From Leptospira tipperaryensis (GTDB lineage Bacteria; Spirochaetota; Leptospiria; Leptospirales; Leptospiraceae): a DNA stretch of 64,000 nt. This document shows, one piece after another, positions 9,657 to 20,200 of the stretch (the stretch's first letter is position 1; each line of letters begins with the position of its first letter). A model generated the notes under the pieces. It was not told the origin of the DNA and searched no databases. It saw only the letters and a list, made by a program, of their open reading frames with translations. Made by a program: the position numbers and the translations under genes. The stretch spans positions 1,738,001 through 1,802,000 of the forward strand of contig NZ_CP015217.1 in the NCBI RefSeq assembly GCF_001729245.1, given 5' to 3'.

Positions 9657-10739
9657 TTAGGCGACTTGAGATTCGGTCGGATAGTAACGATTGGCGCGGA
9701 GCATACTTTCAAAATCGTTAAAACGAATTCCGTAACGTTTCATCGCTGGATGAACAAAAGGAGCCACCATCTGCCGGAGATAGAAGGGTTGGTTTACGAC
9801 GAAGTGATGGATTCCGTGAGTGCTTCCGAAATTAAAACAAAAAAGATGAAGAGGGGCCAAGAACCAAACGTTCAAGACTTGAGTCTGTTGATTGATATTC
9901 TTTACGTCTCCGTAGTAGTGCATATTGGAGGAAACGATTTGAATGCTCGATTGACGGATCCAATTGGGAATCATATAAACGACCGCCGCGACGTTGAGAA
10001 AGGAACGAGCCGATTCTAAAAGTTCAGGAAAGGGAAGAGAAAACGGAGAACCTAAGAATTGATTTCCAAAATGGAGAAGATTGAGTCCGAGAAAGTTGTA
10101 CCAGAGAGTGTAGTAGACGACGAGCCAAGGCCAACTTTCTCTTACGATTTCCTTTCTTTTAAACTTGGGTGCGTCCCTGACGAGCTTTCTAAAATTAAGA
10201 ATCGCTGAAATGTTTCCGTCGATCATCGCAAAAAAACGGAACCAACCGGCCTTCATGCCGTTGCCGATCAGTCTTTCTTCGATATCGTCTTTGTTTCCGG
10301 AAACCTTGTGATGTAAGGTATGAATCATTCTTCGATACCAGGGGCTGATCGTATTTCCACGAAAGATCCATACGGTCCAAAAAAGAAGGTTCTGCATTCT
10401 TTCGTTGTCTTTGAAGTAGAGGTTGTGGATCGTATCGTGTTCGATTTCGTGTAAGAGTGAAGCAAAGATCGCATTTGCGACTATAGCCGTCCAAGCCGGA
10501 ATTACGTTCGCGACGTAAAGTCCCGCGGTGAAAATCATCATCGCAGCCGAGCCGAAAGTGATCGATGCTCCCAAAAAATCCTGGTGTTTGAGAATCGAAA
10601 ATTTTTTTCTTAGATTTCGATCTCGAAATCGGATCCAACGCATAATCTTAATATTCTTTTCGCGTAGTTCGAGGGTTTCCCATTTTTTTGGTTTTCTTTT
10701 TGGAAGAATTTCATTTTTCGCAATTGTCAGAGTGTTCAT
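9657..10739 (-). CDS. fatty-acid desaturase-family membrane protein
   Basis: A 360-residue di-iron membrane enzyme. The three histidine clusters of the desaturase/hydroxylase superfamily are all present. HEIEHDTIH follows the first hydrophobic pair, HTLHHK follows shortly after, and HGIHH lies near residue 305. Hydrophobic segments flank them as in integral desaturases. Members insert double bonds or hydroxyls into acyl chains using O2 and an electron donor. Chain and position specificity are not readable. It is monocistronic, ending in a hairpin terminator, with a 440-bp non-coding stretch upstream that carries a dispersed repeat. Confidence 0.85.
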   Translation of the reverse strand: MNTLTIAKNEILPKRKPKKWETLELREKNIKIMRWIRFRDRNLRKKFSILKHQDFLGASITFGSAAMMIFTAGLYVANVIPAWTAIVANAIFASLLHEIEHDTIHNLYFKDNERMQNLLFWTVWIFRGNTISPWYRRMIHTLHHKVSGNKDDIEERLIGNGMKAGWFRFFAMIDGNISAILNFRKLVRDAPKFKRKEIVRESWPWLVVYYTLWYNFLGLNLLHFGNQFLGSPFSLPFPELLESARSFLNVAAVVYMIPNWIRQSSIQIVSSNMHYYGDVKNINQQTQVLNVWFLAPLHLFCFNFGSTHGIHHFVVNQPFYLRQMVAPFVHPAMKRYGIRFNDFESMLRANRYYPTESQVA

Positions 10740-11178
10740 CTGGACCTCTTTTTCGTTTGAAAGTTGGATTGATCTTACTCCCGTTTCCTAAATCAGTCGT
10801 CCCATTCTATCGATTCGGTCGGTGGACAAAGTCAGAATCGATAAATTGCCCCTTTGTAAGTCGGTCCATTTTTGGAGTTTTGAAAGAGAATGCTGTGAAG
10901 TTTGCTTTTTATAGGAGTTCCTACGAAGAACCGAGGACAGAATTCTACTTGCGAAAATTAGGATTCTGTGATAGAGGAGAGTTGGCCCGGGGTTTTCCCG
11001 CCTCCGCTCCCCTCCACCCAAGTTCAGGGCGGGGCGCGCGAGTTTCACGGAGGATTGTCGTTGTTCCGACAAATTGCCCTTGCGATACAATTTCTTTGAA
11101 GGAAGAATTTAGGCAGATTACAAAAGATTTTTTCTTCTCTCCGAATTCTAAGATTCAAATGTCTTCGATTTTTAAAAT
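10740..11178. other. intergenic stretch, 439 bp
   Basis: Lies between the desaturase start and the 3' end of the AraC-family gene. It holds dispersed repeat copy A and presumably the desaturase promoter. No gene with a convincing ribosome site or codon pattern was found; the open frames crossing it come from the repeat. Confidence 0.6.
10912..11071 (+). repeat. dispersed repeat, copy A (diverged)
   Basis: Begins AGGAGTTCCTACG and ends near GTTCCGACAA. It shares the internal order of copies B (28252-28398) and C (43155-43299): the TTGCGAAAATTAGGATTCTGTGATA block, a GC-rich CCCCTCCACCC...GGGCGGGGCGCGC block (described from positions 11005-11040) and the closing half-palindrome. It is clearly more diverged than B and C are from each other. 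Confidence 0.75.
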
Positions 11179-12339
11179 TCAGCTTTGGTTTTCTTGCAGG
11201 GACTTCGAACGGAACTCACTCGGCGTGACTCCGGTATGTTTTTGAAACGCTCGATTGAACGAGGACTTGGTTCGAAATCCTACGGAATAGGCGATATCCA
11301 AAATACTCTGTGCAGGTTCCGTTTTGAGAAGGTTACAAGCTTCGGAGACTCGGAAGTCGTTCACGAAGACTGAAAAATTTTTACCCAATTCTTGATTTAA
11401 GAATTCGGAAACCTGATGTGTGGAAAGCGCGAGTTCGTCGGCGAGATCGCCGAGTCCGAGGTCTTCTTCCCGATACAAACGATCCCTCTCCATCAACTGA
11501 AGTAAGTTTTCTCTTAAGACATCGCGATCGATTCCAACAAGAAGAGAACGTGCATACTTTTCTCTCGTTGCTTGTGTGACTTCTTGGAGTTTCTGAAAAA
11601 AACCGGGATTTCTATGACCGATCAGATACGCCGCGCAAAGAGCGAATCCCATTCCTCCGGTCGTCAAAATCAGAAAGTCTGGAATCTTTGTTATAAAGAA
11701 GCATGCTCCGAGTATAAGATGCAAAAGGGAGGTTACAACGAGGAAGCTGAGAATCCTCGCGGTGGGTTCCGATTTCCAAATCTCCCATCTCCAGAGATCC
11801 TTGGAACTTTTCAAAACGAGAGAAACATAAAATCCGATTCCAAAAACGGCGGGAAGTAAAATCCAATCGAGAGGGCTGGGAAAGATTCTCTCTACAAAAG
11901 CTCTAAAGAGAATCGAGTGAATGTCTTGATAGAAAAAGAAAATTCCGAAGTAGATGAGAATTCCCAAACTGGGAAGAATGCTGTGAAGCGCACCTTTGAT
12001 CTTAGAAGACGGAAAGGATTCTCCCGTACTCACTTTGTAAATCCCGTATAAGATCGGACCCACGGAGTAGAGCGCGGGGATATGGAGAAGAATCAGCCAA
12101 GAAAAAGAAACATCTTGCGTGGAAAGAATCGAGATCGAACTTCCTTGCAAAATGGACATTCCTAGGAAAAGAATTCCCAATAAATAATTGAGTCGATTTT
12201 TATGAAGTAGAACTATCTGTCCCAAAAACATCAGACAACCGAGAGAGGTTCCGAAGATTCCCATCCAATAAAATATAGAATGAACAGTTTTGGGGAGAAA
12301 ATGAACAGACTGCAGGAAGGGGAAGCCAAACTCGGACAC
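11179..12339 (-). CDS. membrane-anchored AraC-family transcriptional regulator
   Basis: A 386-residue protein. Residues about 15-240 form seven hydrophobic helices. The last 100 residues are an AraC/XylS double helix-turn-helix, ending in SVGFRTKSSFNRAFQKHTG followed by VTPSEFRSK, the classic AraC signature. This makes it a one-component regulator that could sense membrane or extracellular signals and bind DNA from the membrane. Leptospira carries several proteins of this layout. Targets are unknown. It lies downstream of the RRM gene on the same strand, with a hairpin between them. Confidence 0.88.
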   Translation of the reverse strand: MSEFGFPFLQSVHFLPKTVHSIFYWMGIFGTSLGCLMFLGQIVLLHKNRLNYLLGILFLGMSILQGSSISILSTQDVSFSWLILLHIPALYSVGPILYGIYKVSTGESFPSSKIKGALHSILPSLGILIYFGIFFFYQDIHSILFRAFVERIFPSPLDWILLPAVFGIGFYVSLVLKSSKDLWRWEIWKSEPTARILSFLVVTSLLHLILGACFFITKIPDFLILTTGGMGFALCAAYLIGHRNPGFFQKLQEVTQATREKYARSLLVGIDRDVLRENLLQLMERDRLYREEDLGLGDLADELALSTHQVSEFLNQELGKNFSVFVNDFRVSEACNLLKTEPAQSILDIAYSVGFRTKSSFNRAFQKHTGVTPSEFRSKSLQENQS

Positions 12340-12372
12340 AATAGCGAAAGCTAAAGGGTTGAGTGACTTCTG

Positions 12373-12406
12373 TCAAGGGAGAAACGCGAGAGCTTCTCCC
12401 CCTTGA
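12373..12406 (-). terminator. hairpin between RRM and AraC-family genes
   Basis: TCAAGGGAGAA (12373-12383) pairs with TTCTCCCCCTTGA (12394-12406) with one bulge. It follows the RRM gene stop on the minus strand but lacks a T-run, so it is a weaker terminator candidate or an RNA-stabilising hairpin. Confidence 0.4.
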
Positions 12407-12412
12407 AAAAGA

Positions 12413-12688
12413 TCAATATCTAGATCGAGATTTTTCTGGAAAAGGTTTCTTAGGAAGGGCTTCGTTGACTTTGATTTCTCTTCCACGGATCTGAGTTCCG
12501 TTTAAGCCGTCAATCGCCGCATTTCCTTCGTCTTTGTTCGCCATTTCCACGAAAGCCAGTCCCCGGGATTTGCCGGAAAGTTTATCAGTGATGATGCGTA
12601 CAGAGGTTACTTCTCCAAAAGATTCAAAAGCTTTTCGGAGATCGTCTTCGGTTGCCTGATAGGCGAGGTTGCCTATGTAAATGTTCAT
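12413..12688 (-). CDS. RRM-domain RNA-binding protein
   Basis: A 91-residue protein that is almost entirely one RNA-recognition motif. RNP2 (IYIGNL) is at residues 3-8 and RNP1 (KSRGLAFVEM) is near 41-50. A short basic tail (KKPFPEKSRSRY) follows. Small RRM proteins of this kind occur in spirochaetes and cyanobacteria and bind single-stranded RNA. In cyanobacteria several are cold-induced; whether that holds here is not known. It has a 660-bp non-coding region upstream that could supply a long leader. Confidence 0.9.
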   Translation of the reverse strand: MNIYIGNLAYQATEDDLRKAFESFGEVTSVRIITDKLSGKSRGLAFVEMANKDEGNAAIDGLNGTQIRGREIKVNEALPKKPFPEKSRSRY

Positions 12689-13352
12689 GAGAAAGGGTCC
12701 TTACAAAAAATTACTGGCTTTTAAATCTGAATAGGATACTAGGTGAGACCAATCAATCAGCGGGGTTCGAGAGAGAGATGACCTTTCCTGGTTGCTTACA
12801 TAGTTCAAAAGTTCTCAACTGACCCGGGAAAAGGCAGCTAAAAATTCCAGTCGCGCTCACAGTAGTCATAGTCAAAAAAATGTCAAGAAAATCTCACATT
12901 TTATGTTCGGAACTATGAAAAATCAAATTCAGAATGATTCTTTTTTTCAATTTTAAGAATGAAATCGGTCCTATGTCTCTCATACGCGAGTATTTACTCT
13001 CGTTTTTTCTAAACTTTTTACAAAGAATTTCGATTTCAAAATTCTAAAATTTTTTCTCCCGAGTTCGATTCCATTCTTTCCATCGATCTTTGTTTTTTTA
13101 GAAATAAAAGATAGGGGCTTTTATATCAGAAAAATGGAATCTCTTTTTATACATTCAGATTTTTGTGAAAAACTCTCCGGATTCTAACTCGAATGTATAA
13201 AAATATCGGTCGTTATATTTAAAAGAATCCGAGTAGAACTGATTTCCCTTTTCCATTTTTTTTTCAATTCTTTCGGAATATAAGCCTGAAATAAGAGAAC
13301 TGTATCCGATCTCCGTATTCTTTCCCATGCGATTTGAAATGGAGATTTGAAA
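12689..13352. other. intergenic stretch, 664 bp
   Basis: Lies between the divergent RRM gene and the 1,181-residue lipoprotein gene. It is A/T-rich, with several T- and A-runs. No ORF with a ribosome site, no tRNA and no strong hairpin was found. Both flanking promoters should lie here; I could not choose -10/-35 elements with confidence. Confidence 0.5.
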
Positions 13353-16300
13353 ATGAAACTCTTGTCTTGGAAATACACGGCAGTCCTTTGGATCGTTTGT
13401 GGACTTCTTTCCTGCAAATCAGAGGATAAGAAATTTGATGCGCTTTCCTTTTATGACAACATAGCCGACGACGGGGGATTGAAACTTTTCAATCTTCTTA
13501 ACGAATATCCTTCTCTAAAAGCCGGGTTTCAGAGTCTCCAGCCGGAACAGTTCAACGTTAGGCTGGACAGTTCTATGAGAAAACCCGCTCGTCAGGATAT
13601 CACCGGTTTTTTAAGAGTTTCTTCGGACATGCTTTTGAAGCCGGAAGCTCGCGTCAGAGAATCCCTTCTCAAAGCAAATACTCTCATTCATCGTCTGAAA
13701 GACGCTCCTTCCGGCGCCTTCGAAGGAATCATTCCTTGGTTGGAAAGAATTCGCAGATATCCCGGTCAAGTCGTCCGCAATCTTTCTCCGATCAGTCAGA
13801 AGGCTCTGATCTATCTCTATAACACGTTTAACACGGGTGATACAGAAACCAAATACAAGGAACTCGCTTCGGCGCTCGCCGATCCGGATATGATCGAATT
13901 GTTTCAGGATTTGGAAACGATTCTTCACAAAGCCTTGGTTCAAAATGCAAACGCGAGAAACGGAGTGGAATCGATTCTCAAAGGAATGATCGATCCTACC
14001 TTGAGCGCGGACAAGGTTCTCAAAAATCAGATGATCAATCTGATCGCCGAAATCGGAAATACGTTTCAGCAAAGAGCTGGGTTTAGCGATTTCAAATCTT
14101 CCGATACGGCTCTAAAAGATCTGATCGTAAATTTAGAAAAATATTATACGATCGGAGGAGCGGTTCACGATTCTCCGGGGATAAACGATTATCGAGATCC
14201 GGATTATCCTTCCGATTTCGCGATCGTCCTTACCGAAGTTTTTCGTTATCTGCGACCCATGTTGACCACGGGAGGAGTTTATACAAAAGATCCTAACGTT
14301 CTTTTAGGAAAAGAATTGAGTAAGAATCTTTTCAATCTCGGTTTTCTGACTTCGATAGAGGGCGTCGATTTTTCTCTGAAAGAATTGATTCGTATGGATT
14401 ATCTCGGCAGAGATCGCGCATACGGAGGTTTTGAATATAAGATCTCGGCTCTGGAGCATTTGATGTTTCTCCTAACGCTTGCGGATACTTACGGTTTTCG
14501 ATGGGAGAATCCTGCGGATACTACGATCATGAGTTTGGAGCCGAGCGCCGGCAACGGCGGTCCGATGACGGGAGGTGTTCTCACCGTTGGAGACAGTATC
14601 TACGCTCTGGGTTCCGCGATGACGGGCAACCTCGGTGTCAAAGCATTCTTAAATCAAAGCTCGAACGATCAAGCGGTCTTTCGAAATGGGGACGCAAGTT
14701 CTCCCGTACCTTTTACGATGGGAATCAACACTCCTACGTTAGCTCTTCTCGAAGCTCCCGATCCTTCCACCGTTCCATCCGCTAACGATCCGGTATTTAC
14801 AAAGACCATTCCGTTTATGATGAAGTTGATCGCGAACGTGGTCCTATCCGGAGGTGGTCCATACTATAACAAAAATAGAAAGGATACGAACGGAAATATC
14901 TACAGCCTCGACGGAAATCTTTATATGGATTCGTTAGGCAACGATCTGATTTATAAATCTTCTTGGTCCAGTTCCGAGTTTAGAATTAAGGTTTCGGACA
15001 CGGGTTCCGGCACTTGTACAAACGGTAGTCTTTGTCGTTGGGTCGGTCCGGGAGGAAGAGAGTCTAACGCGAGTTATCTGAACAATCAATTTACTTCCGT
15101 GGCTTCCGGCGCCAATGCGAGCGGATCCAAGGGTTGGAGTATTCCCATTTGGGAAATTGAGAAGTCTAGTTCAGAACGAGCTCTGGAAACTGACGAAGAA
15201 GTGATCTATAAGAATTTTCAGTGGCTCCTTTCAGAAAAGAGAATGGTCGCCGTGATTCCTCTCCGTGCTTCCTTGGGTCCGGGGGTTCCGTATAAGATGG
15301 CAGCCTTTGTTACCGTGATCGCAAACGGACTCAAAGGATTGATGGGCGCAAAACCTCAGTTTCAAGACGGAGGGAGTTGTGCTTCTAAGATCAATGGAAA
15401 GTGGAATCAACTCGGTTCTCTCTGGAAACCTGGATGTGCTTCTTCGACACAACCGAATTTTAGAGTCGCTGGAATTCCAGTTCTTGAGGAGAATTTTTCA
15501 AGTCTTCCCGGAGATAGTATGTTCTTTTTGGAAGCGTGGGATTACGGAACGAGCGGGAGTAATCCGATTACTTTCAATAGTTTAGGAGATTCTAATGTTT
15601 ATAATATCTTCTACCCTCCGAGTTCTCAATACGGGGTTTTGCCTCCCGTATTTGCTTTCAATTTTCCCGTTATGGAAAGACTATCCTTTCTTACTCCCGA
15701 TTCCGTTACGCCGTCTCAAGTAAATACCTATTGGGATCAGAGAAATAAACTTCTTCCTTTGATCGTCTCTCTCGCAAAAGTCCTCACCGATCAGAGCGAT
15801 TCGCTTAACAATAAAAATCCATTTCAACTCCTGACCGGACTGAGCGCCGCCCTGACTCGTCCGCTTCTTACAAAGACCGTCGATTTAGAAACAAATTCCG
15901 GCGGAACTACGATTACGATCGTAAAGACCGCGTTACCGAACGGAAAATTTCGAAATCGACTCGCCGGACCCGACGAATATCTTTTTCGTCAGAGTGATCC
16001 GATTACGGAGGAGCCGATTCGAAGTCCGCTCTCAGTGCTGATCGAAAAGGAAAGGGGTTTTCAAGACGGTCTTTTGAATCTTGTCTCCAAGACAAAACTC
16101 TTAACCAATCTAGTTCAGATGCTCGCTGAGATGGGAAGACCGAGCAGACAGACTGGAGCCGATTTGTTTTTTGCGGGTCTTGCTTCTCTTTGCGGTGAAA
16201 TTAAAGTTTCTTCGGAAAACCCCACGCAAGTTCAGTTCAATCTTCAGACATATCTTGAAAGATTAGGAAGCGACTTGGCCGTCTATCCTGATACAAGACC

Positions 16301-16898
16301 GACTAACGTATATGATCCTCTTTGGGACGATATGGGAGTTGTGGCAGTAAGACTGAGGGATTATCTTTCTCGGGACTCAGTTTATTCATTGATTCCTATG
16401 ATGGACTTTTCAATGGATCTTGTTTTGGAAGTGACTCCGAGCCAAGAAGAGATCGTATATCTTCTCAATCTTTTGGGTTCTATCTTTCAAAACACTTCCG
16501 GTAATAGGGATTTTCTAGTAACCTCTCTTTTGACTTCCGATACTTCCGCGCTCGTTCAAGTCTCGGCGCCCTATGGAAGAAGTATCAACGGAGTTCTGAT
16601 GGGCCTTTCACTCACGGGAGAATTTTTCAGCTACTTGGAAGCGGATATGAACACGCCGTATACGATTCGTGATATTTTTGACGATTTGGAAAGACTCACG
16701 ATTTCGGATATGGTGCAGAATCGTTCTGGAAATCGTTCTCTTCTCTATAACGCCGGGATCTTGATGAATCTTTTTGCAGACATTACGGAGAAAGGTCGAA
16801 AGCCCTTTCCGGACGGAACTGTATTTTGGGATCGTTTTAATAAGAATGAAGATTCCACAACATACTGGGATAATTTGACCAGTATCTTTACTCGCTAA
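13353..16898 (+). CDS. very large lipoprotein of unknown function (1,181 aa)
   Basis: The ATG at 13353 follows a GGAG site 9 nt upstream. An in-frame TTG six bases earlier is less likely. The product has a short signal peptide ending CGLLSC, then a long mixed helical/beta body. The N-terminal third is helix-rich; the middle (about residues 400-700) is Gly/Ser/Asn-rich with GNGGPMTGGVLTVGDSIYALG. I recognise no catalytic or repeat domain. It is followed by a strong terminator and then by a second lipoprotein of similar size, so the two may be functionally linked although separately transcribed. Probably exposed in the envelope. Confidence 0.8.
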   Translation: MKLLSWKYTAVLWIVCGLLSCKSEDKKFDALSFYDNIADDGGLKLFNLLNEYPSLKAGFQSLQPEQFNVRLDSSMRKPARQDITGFLRVSSDMLLKPEARVRESLLKANTLIHRLKDAPSGAFEGIIPWLERIRRYPGQVVRNLSPISQKALIYLYNTFNTGDTETKYKELASALADPDMIELFQDLETILHKALVQNANARNGVESILKGMIDPTLSADKVLKNQMINLIAEIGNTFQQRAGFSDFKSSDTALKDLIVNLEKYYTIGGAVHDSPGINDYRDPDYPSDFAIVLTEVFRYLRPMLTTGGVYTKDPNVLLGKELSKNLFNLGFLTSIEGVDFSLKELIRMDYLGRDRAYGGFEYKISALEHLMFLLTLADTYGFRWENPADTTIMSLEPSAGNGGPMTGGVLTVGDSIYALGSAMTGNLGVKAFLNQSSNDQAVFRNGDASSPVPFTMGINTPTLALLEAPDPSTVPSANDPVFTKTIPFMMKLIANVVLSGGGPYYNKNRKDTNGNIYSLDGNLYMDSLGNDLIYKSSWSSSEFRIKVSDTGSGTCTNGSLCRWVGPGGRESNASYLNNQFTSVASGANASGSKGWSIPIWEIEKSSSERALETDEEVIYKNFQWLLSEKRMVAVIPLRASLGPGVPYKMAAFVTVIANGLKGLMGAKPQFQDGGSCASKINGKWNQLGSLWKPGCASSTQPNFRVAGIPVLEENFSSLPGDSMFFLEAWDYGTSGSNPITFNSLGDSNVYNIFYPPSSQYGVLPPVFAFNFPVMERLSFLTPDSVTPSQVNTYWDQRNKLLPLIVSLAKVLTDQSDSLNNKNPFQLLTGLSAALTRPLLTKTVDLETNSGGTTITIVKTALPNGKFRNRLAGPDEYLFRQSDPITEEPIRSPLSVLIEKERGFQDGLLNLVSKTKLLTNLVQMLAEMGRPSRQTGADLFFAGLASLCGEIKVSSENPTQVQFNLQTYLERLGSDLAVYPDTRPTNVYDPLWDDMGVVAVRLRDYLSRDSVYSLIPMMDFSMDLVLEVTPSQEEIVYLLNLLGSIFQNTSGNRDFLVTSLLTSDTSALVQVSAPYGRSINGVLMGLSLTGEFFSYLEADMNTPYTIRDIFDDLERLTISDMVQNRSGNRSLLYNAGILMNLFADITEKGRKPFPDGTVFWDRFNKNEDSTTYWDNLTSIFTR

Positions 16899-17217
16899 GT
16901 GATTGTATTTACCTCAATCTAAATCTCTAAAAGTTTAACTGCGTAAAGCCGGTCTCCGAAAGGGGCCGGCTTTTTTTTGGGGGAATGGGTTTCTGGCCCT
17001 GAATTCGGATTCTGAATGGATTGTTTTGTTGTTCTTGTAAGAGGAGTGGAGGAGTTCCTACTTTTTTCTTAAAAAAACAAACGTTATAAATAATCTTTTT
17101 TATTCGAACATTCGAAAAAAAACCAAAATATAAGTACTCCATAAGTATGAAATCGATCCGGTCCGTATTCTTACTCTTGTTTTTAAGAGAAATAGAACGA
17201 GACGGACGGAGTTTCAG
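16899..17217. other. intergenic stretch, 319 bp
   Basis: Contains the terminator at 16945-16978 and an isolated GGAGTTCCTAC motif (about 17051-17061) matching the end of the dispersed repeat. The region near 17085-17215 presumably holds the promoter for the second giant lipoprotein. No gene seen. Confidence 0.5.
16945..16978 (+). terminator. intrinsic terminator after giant lipoprotein gene
   Basis: The GC-rich hairpin AAGCCGG...CCGGCTT is extended by CTCC/GGGG pairing around a GAAA loop and followed directly by eight T residues. This is the clearest rho-independent terminator in the window. Confidence 0.9.
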
Positions 17218-20200
17218 ATGCTAATTCAGAAAAATAAATTCATCGGAATCTTAATCTTTTTGAGTATCCTTTGGGTCAATTGCTCGGACAAAAATAAAGA
17301 TTCGGGTTTTGATCTTTTGGCGCTTTTCGATTTGGGTGGTACGTCGGGAGGACAAAGCCCAAACGCATCCGTGATCCCCGCATACAACAATGTGGACAAT
17401 AACGTCGCGACGCTTCCGGCGAACTTCGGACAAACCGGACCACAGGCTCATCTTTTTATCAACTCTTACGAAAACGTAAATCGATACAAGGACTTGGAGA
17501 TTCAATTTTCAAAACCGATGAACCGAGCTCTTACCGAAGCGAGCATAACGTTGCAAGGAACGACCGGACCTTTGGCGGGCCCTGGAATCGGAGTGGAATT
17601 TTACTGGGCAAGCGAACAAAGATTGATCCTCAATCCTTATAGAGAATTGAAACCCGGTGAGAAATATACCCTTTCGATCAATCCGGACGCATTGACCGTT
17701 TCGAACAAACCTCTCATTGCTTATTCTCAAGAATTTAAAACGACATTGAATTATTCACTCAACAATTCGATCGTTCAAGGTCCGATGACCCGCGCCCTCA
17801 ACGGAACCGATGATATCTCCTTGGACACTTCCGCCGACGTTACGATCAATTCAACGTTTCAAAATCCGGTGAGTGGAGAGAATCATATCGATTCCGTATT
17901 TCTAAAAAAGAGCGGAAGCGGTTCTTCCATCAAGATTTGTCCGAGCGCGGCGCCGGGTTCGACGTGTTCCATGAATCCGATCAGTCTGAATCTTTCGAGT
18001 TCTTCACTTCCTCCTTCGATCGGAGGAAACACATATTATTATGAGATCCAGACCAAGTTTGGGCCGAGTTACAAAAAGTATTTTAGTTTCAATTTCGGAA
18101 ACTTGACAAATCCGAACAATCTTCTCGCTAACATTTCCAACGGGGTCATGGATGAGGCGCAGATGCTTCCCTTTCTTGGAAAGGTGATTCAAAAATTTAC
18201 GACGGGCGCGTTTAAGGTGCAGGACATCAATGGAACTCCTCGAACATTTCAAGAATTTTTAATCGGACTTCCGGATCATTCCAAAAAGAAATTTTATGAC
18301 AACGGTCAATGGAATATCGGAGAAGCTTGTATTCGTCCAGGACAAGCCGGATCCGGCGGAACCAACAAGATCGATGATTTTAAGAATCAAGAATTTATTT
18401 CTGTGTTAGGTGCGAAACCCGGCGCGGAAGGAAGAGGATATTGTTGGGTTCCTTCTTCCACTTATCCAACGTATCCGACTTCGATCGTAGGACCTAAGGG
18501 CGCTGAAGACCAAGGAGAATGGGCCTTTGATAAATGGCCGAAAGCGGCGGCGCCGTTTAGCAGATACAATGCACCCTTGGAAGATTCTTTAGGGGCCGCG
18601 AGTATGACGATGGATGTTTACGTGACGGACATGCGACTTCCATCCTTTGTGAAGAATTCCTCCGGAACTCAATTGGGAAACATCGCCGCGGATCTTAAAG
18701 TAAATCCTGGAACTGCAAACACGGCTCCCGGTCTTGGGTTGGATTTGAGTTCACGTTATGTGGAAGTGGATCTTTTTATCGTTTCTCGATATGAGGACTG
18801 GTATACGATTTTTATTTCACCGGGCACGCTCATGTATTTTAAGACGACGGCTCGTTTGAACTGGGATCCGAACGTGGACCCAAACTTGAACGGAGGAAAC
18901 AATGTTCTTCCGAATATTTATCTGACAACTCCTTCTTTAAGAATGGCAAGGGCAAGAAACTCAATCACCGTCGATTCGACCGGGACGGTTTCTATGGCGG
19001 TGAGATCTCCATTTGCGGTAACCAATTCTATCTTTCCGAATTTTCCAACCAACGCGGACATCGATTCAGTAACTAATAACTTCTTTGTTTTGCCTTGGTC
19101 CAACCCGACCTTTCTTCCTATGGGAATCTATTCCGGCGCGGAGGATACAAAGGATTTTATGTATACGGCTCCTATGGAATACATCGCTTCCAACGAAGGA
19201 GGTGTGGACAATATCCTCGTTCCTCTGATCGGAAGGGGAACCGTACAGAACTTGGCCGGAGGAACGGTTCCTTACGTAAAAGGAATCATCACTCAGTATA
19301 TGTTAAAAGATATCGTTCAAAGGATTGCGCCTAACGTGTTGAATTCGGTTGTGGGAGCTCTGAGGGACGACGGAGTTACGATTCAACTTCCGAGTTATTT
19401 GCCGGCGCCTCTGAAGAATTTTCCTCTCACGGTAAAGATGAAGCTGAGAGAGGAAAGTGTGATCAAACACGACGGAACCAACAAGGGACTCGTGAGTAAT
19501 CTGGATCTTTCGTTTTCCAGCAACTACGTGGATCCGCAGGGAAGGGGACTTAGGACACAAGCGGCGAAATCAGGAATGATTCTTACTCGAAACTCGGCAA
19601 CTCCCTTTCCTTCGACGTATCAATTTACGCAGAGCAATGCAAACCCGGGGTTTTTACTTTCCCTCCATTCGGATACGATTTCGCAAGCGGCCTTTCATCT
19701 CTGGCAAAGAAGGGGCTTGGACATCAATATGAACAAGGCATTTATCGATACGATCAACAGTTATTCCGGAGGCAATCCGCTCTTTCAGTTGACCACGACC
19801 TTGCTCAAGGCTTCTCCGATCATAACGATCTTGGCGCCGGGCCGTGAAAAGTTACAAGGTCTGAACGGATCGAATGCCTTGGCTCCTGCGGCAAAACCTT
19901 ACGACGATATCGAGATGATCATGGAACCCGTTCTAGCTCCGAGCGTAAAATTCAAACCGATGACGGGGCCGGGAATTCCAAAACTGCGTCTGTATTTTAC
20001 GGAAATGCAGCTCAAGATCGTAGCCAAGAAACCTGCGAGTTGTACGGGACTCACCGGGGCTGAGTTGACCGATTGTGGGAACGATACTCGGCCTAACGGT
20101 TATTCTTACACGTTAGGCGCCGTTCGTATCAGTCTTTCCGCGGACGCAGATTTTAAGTTTATCACATTCTCCAATCCGAACAACGATCCTAATTTACAAA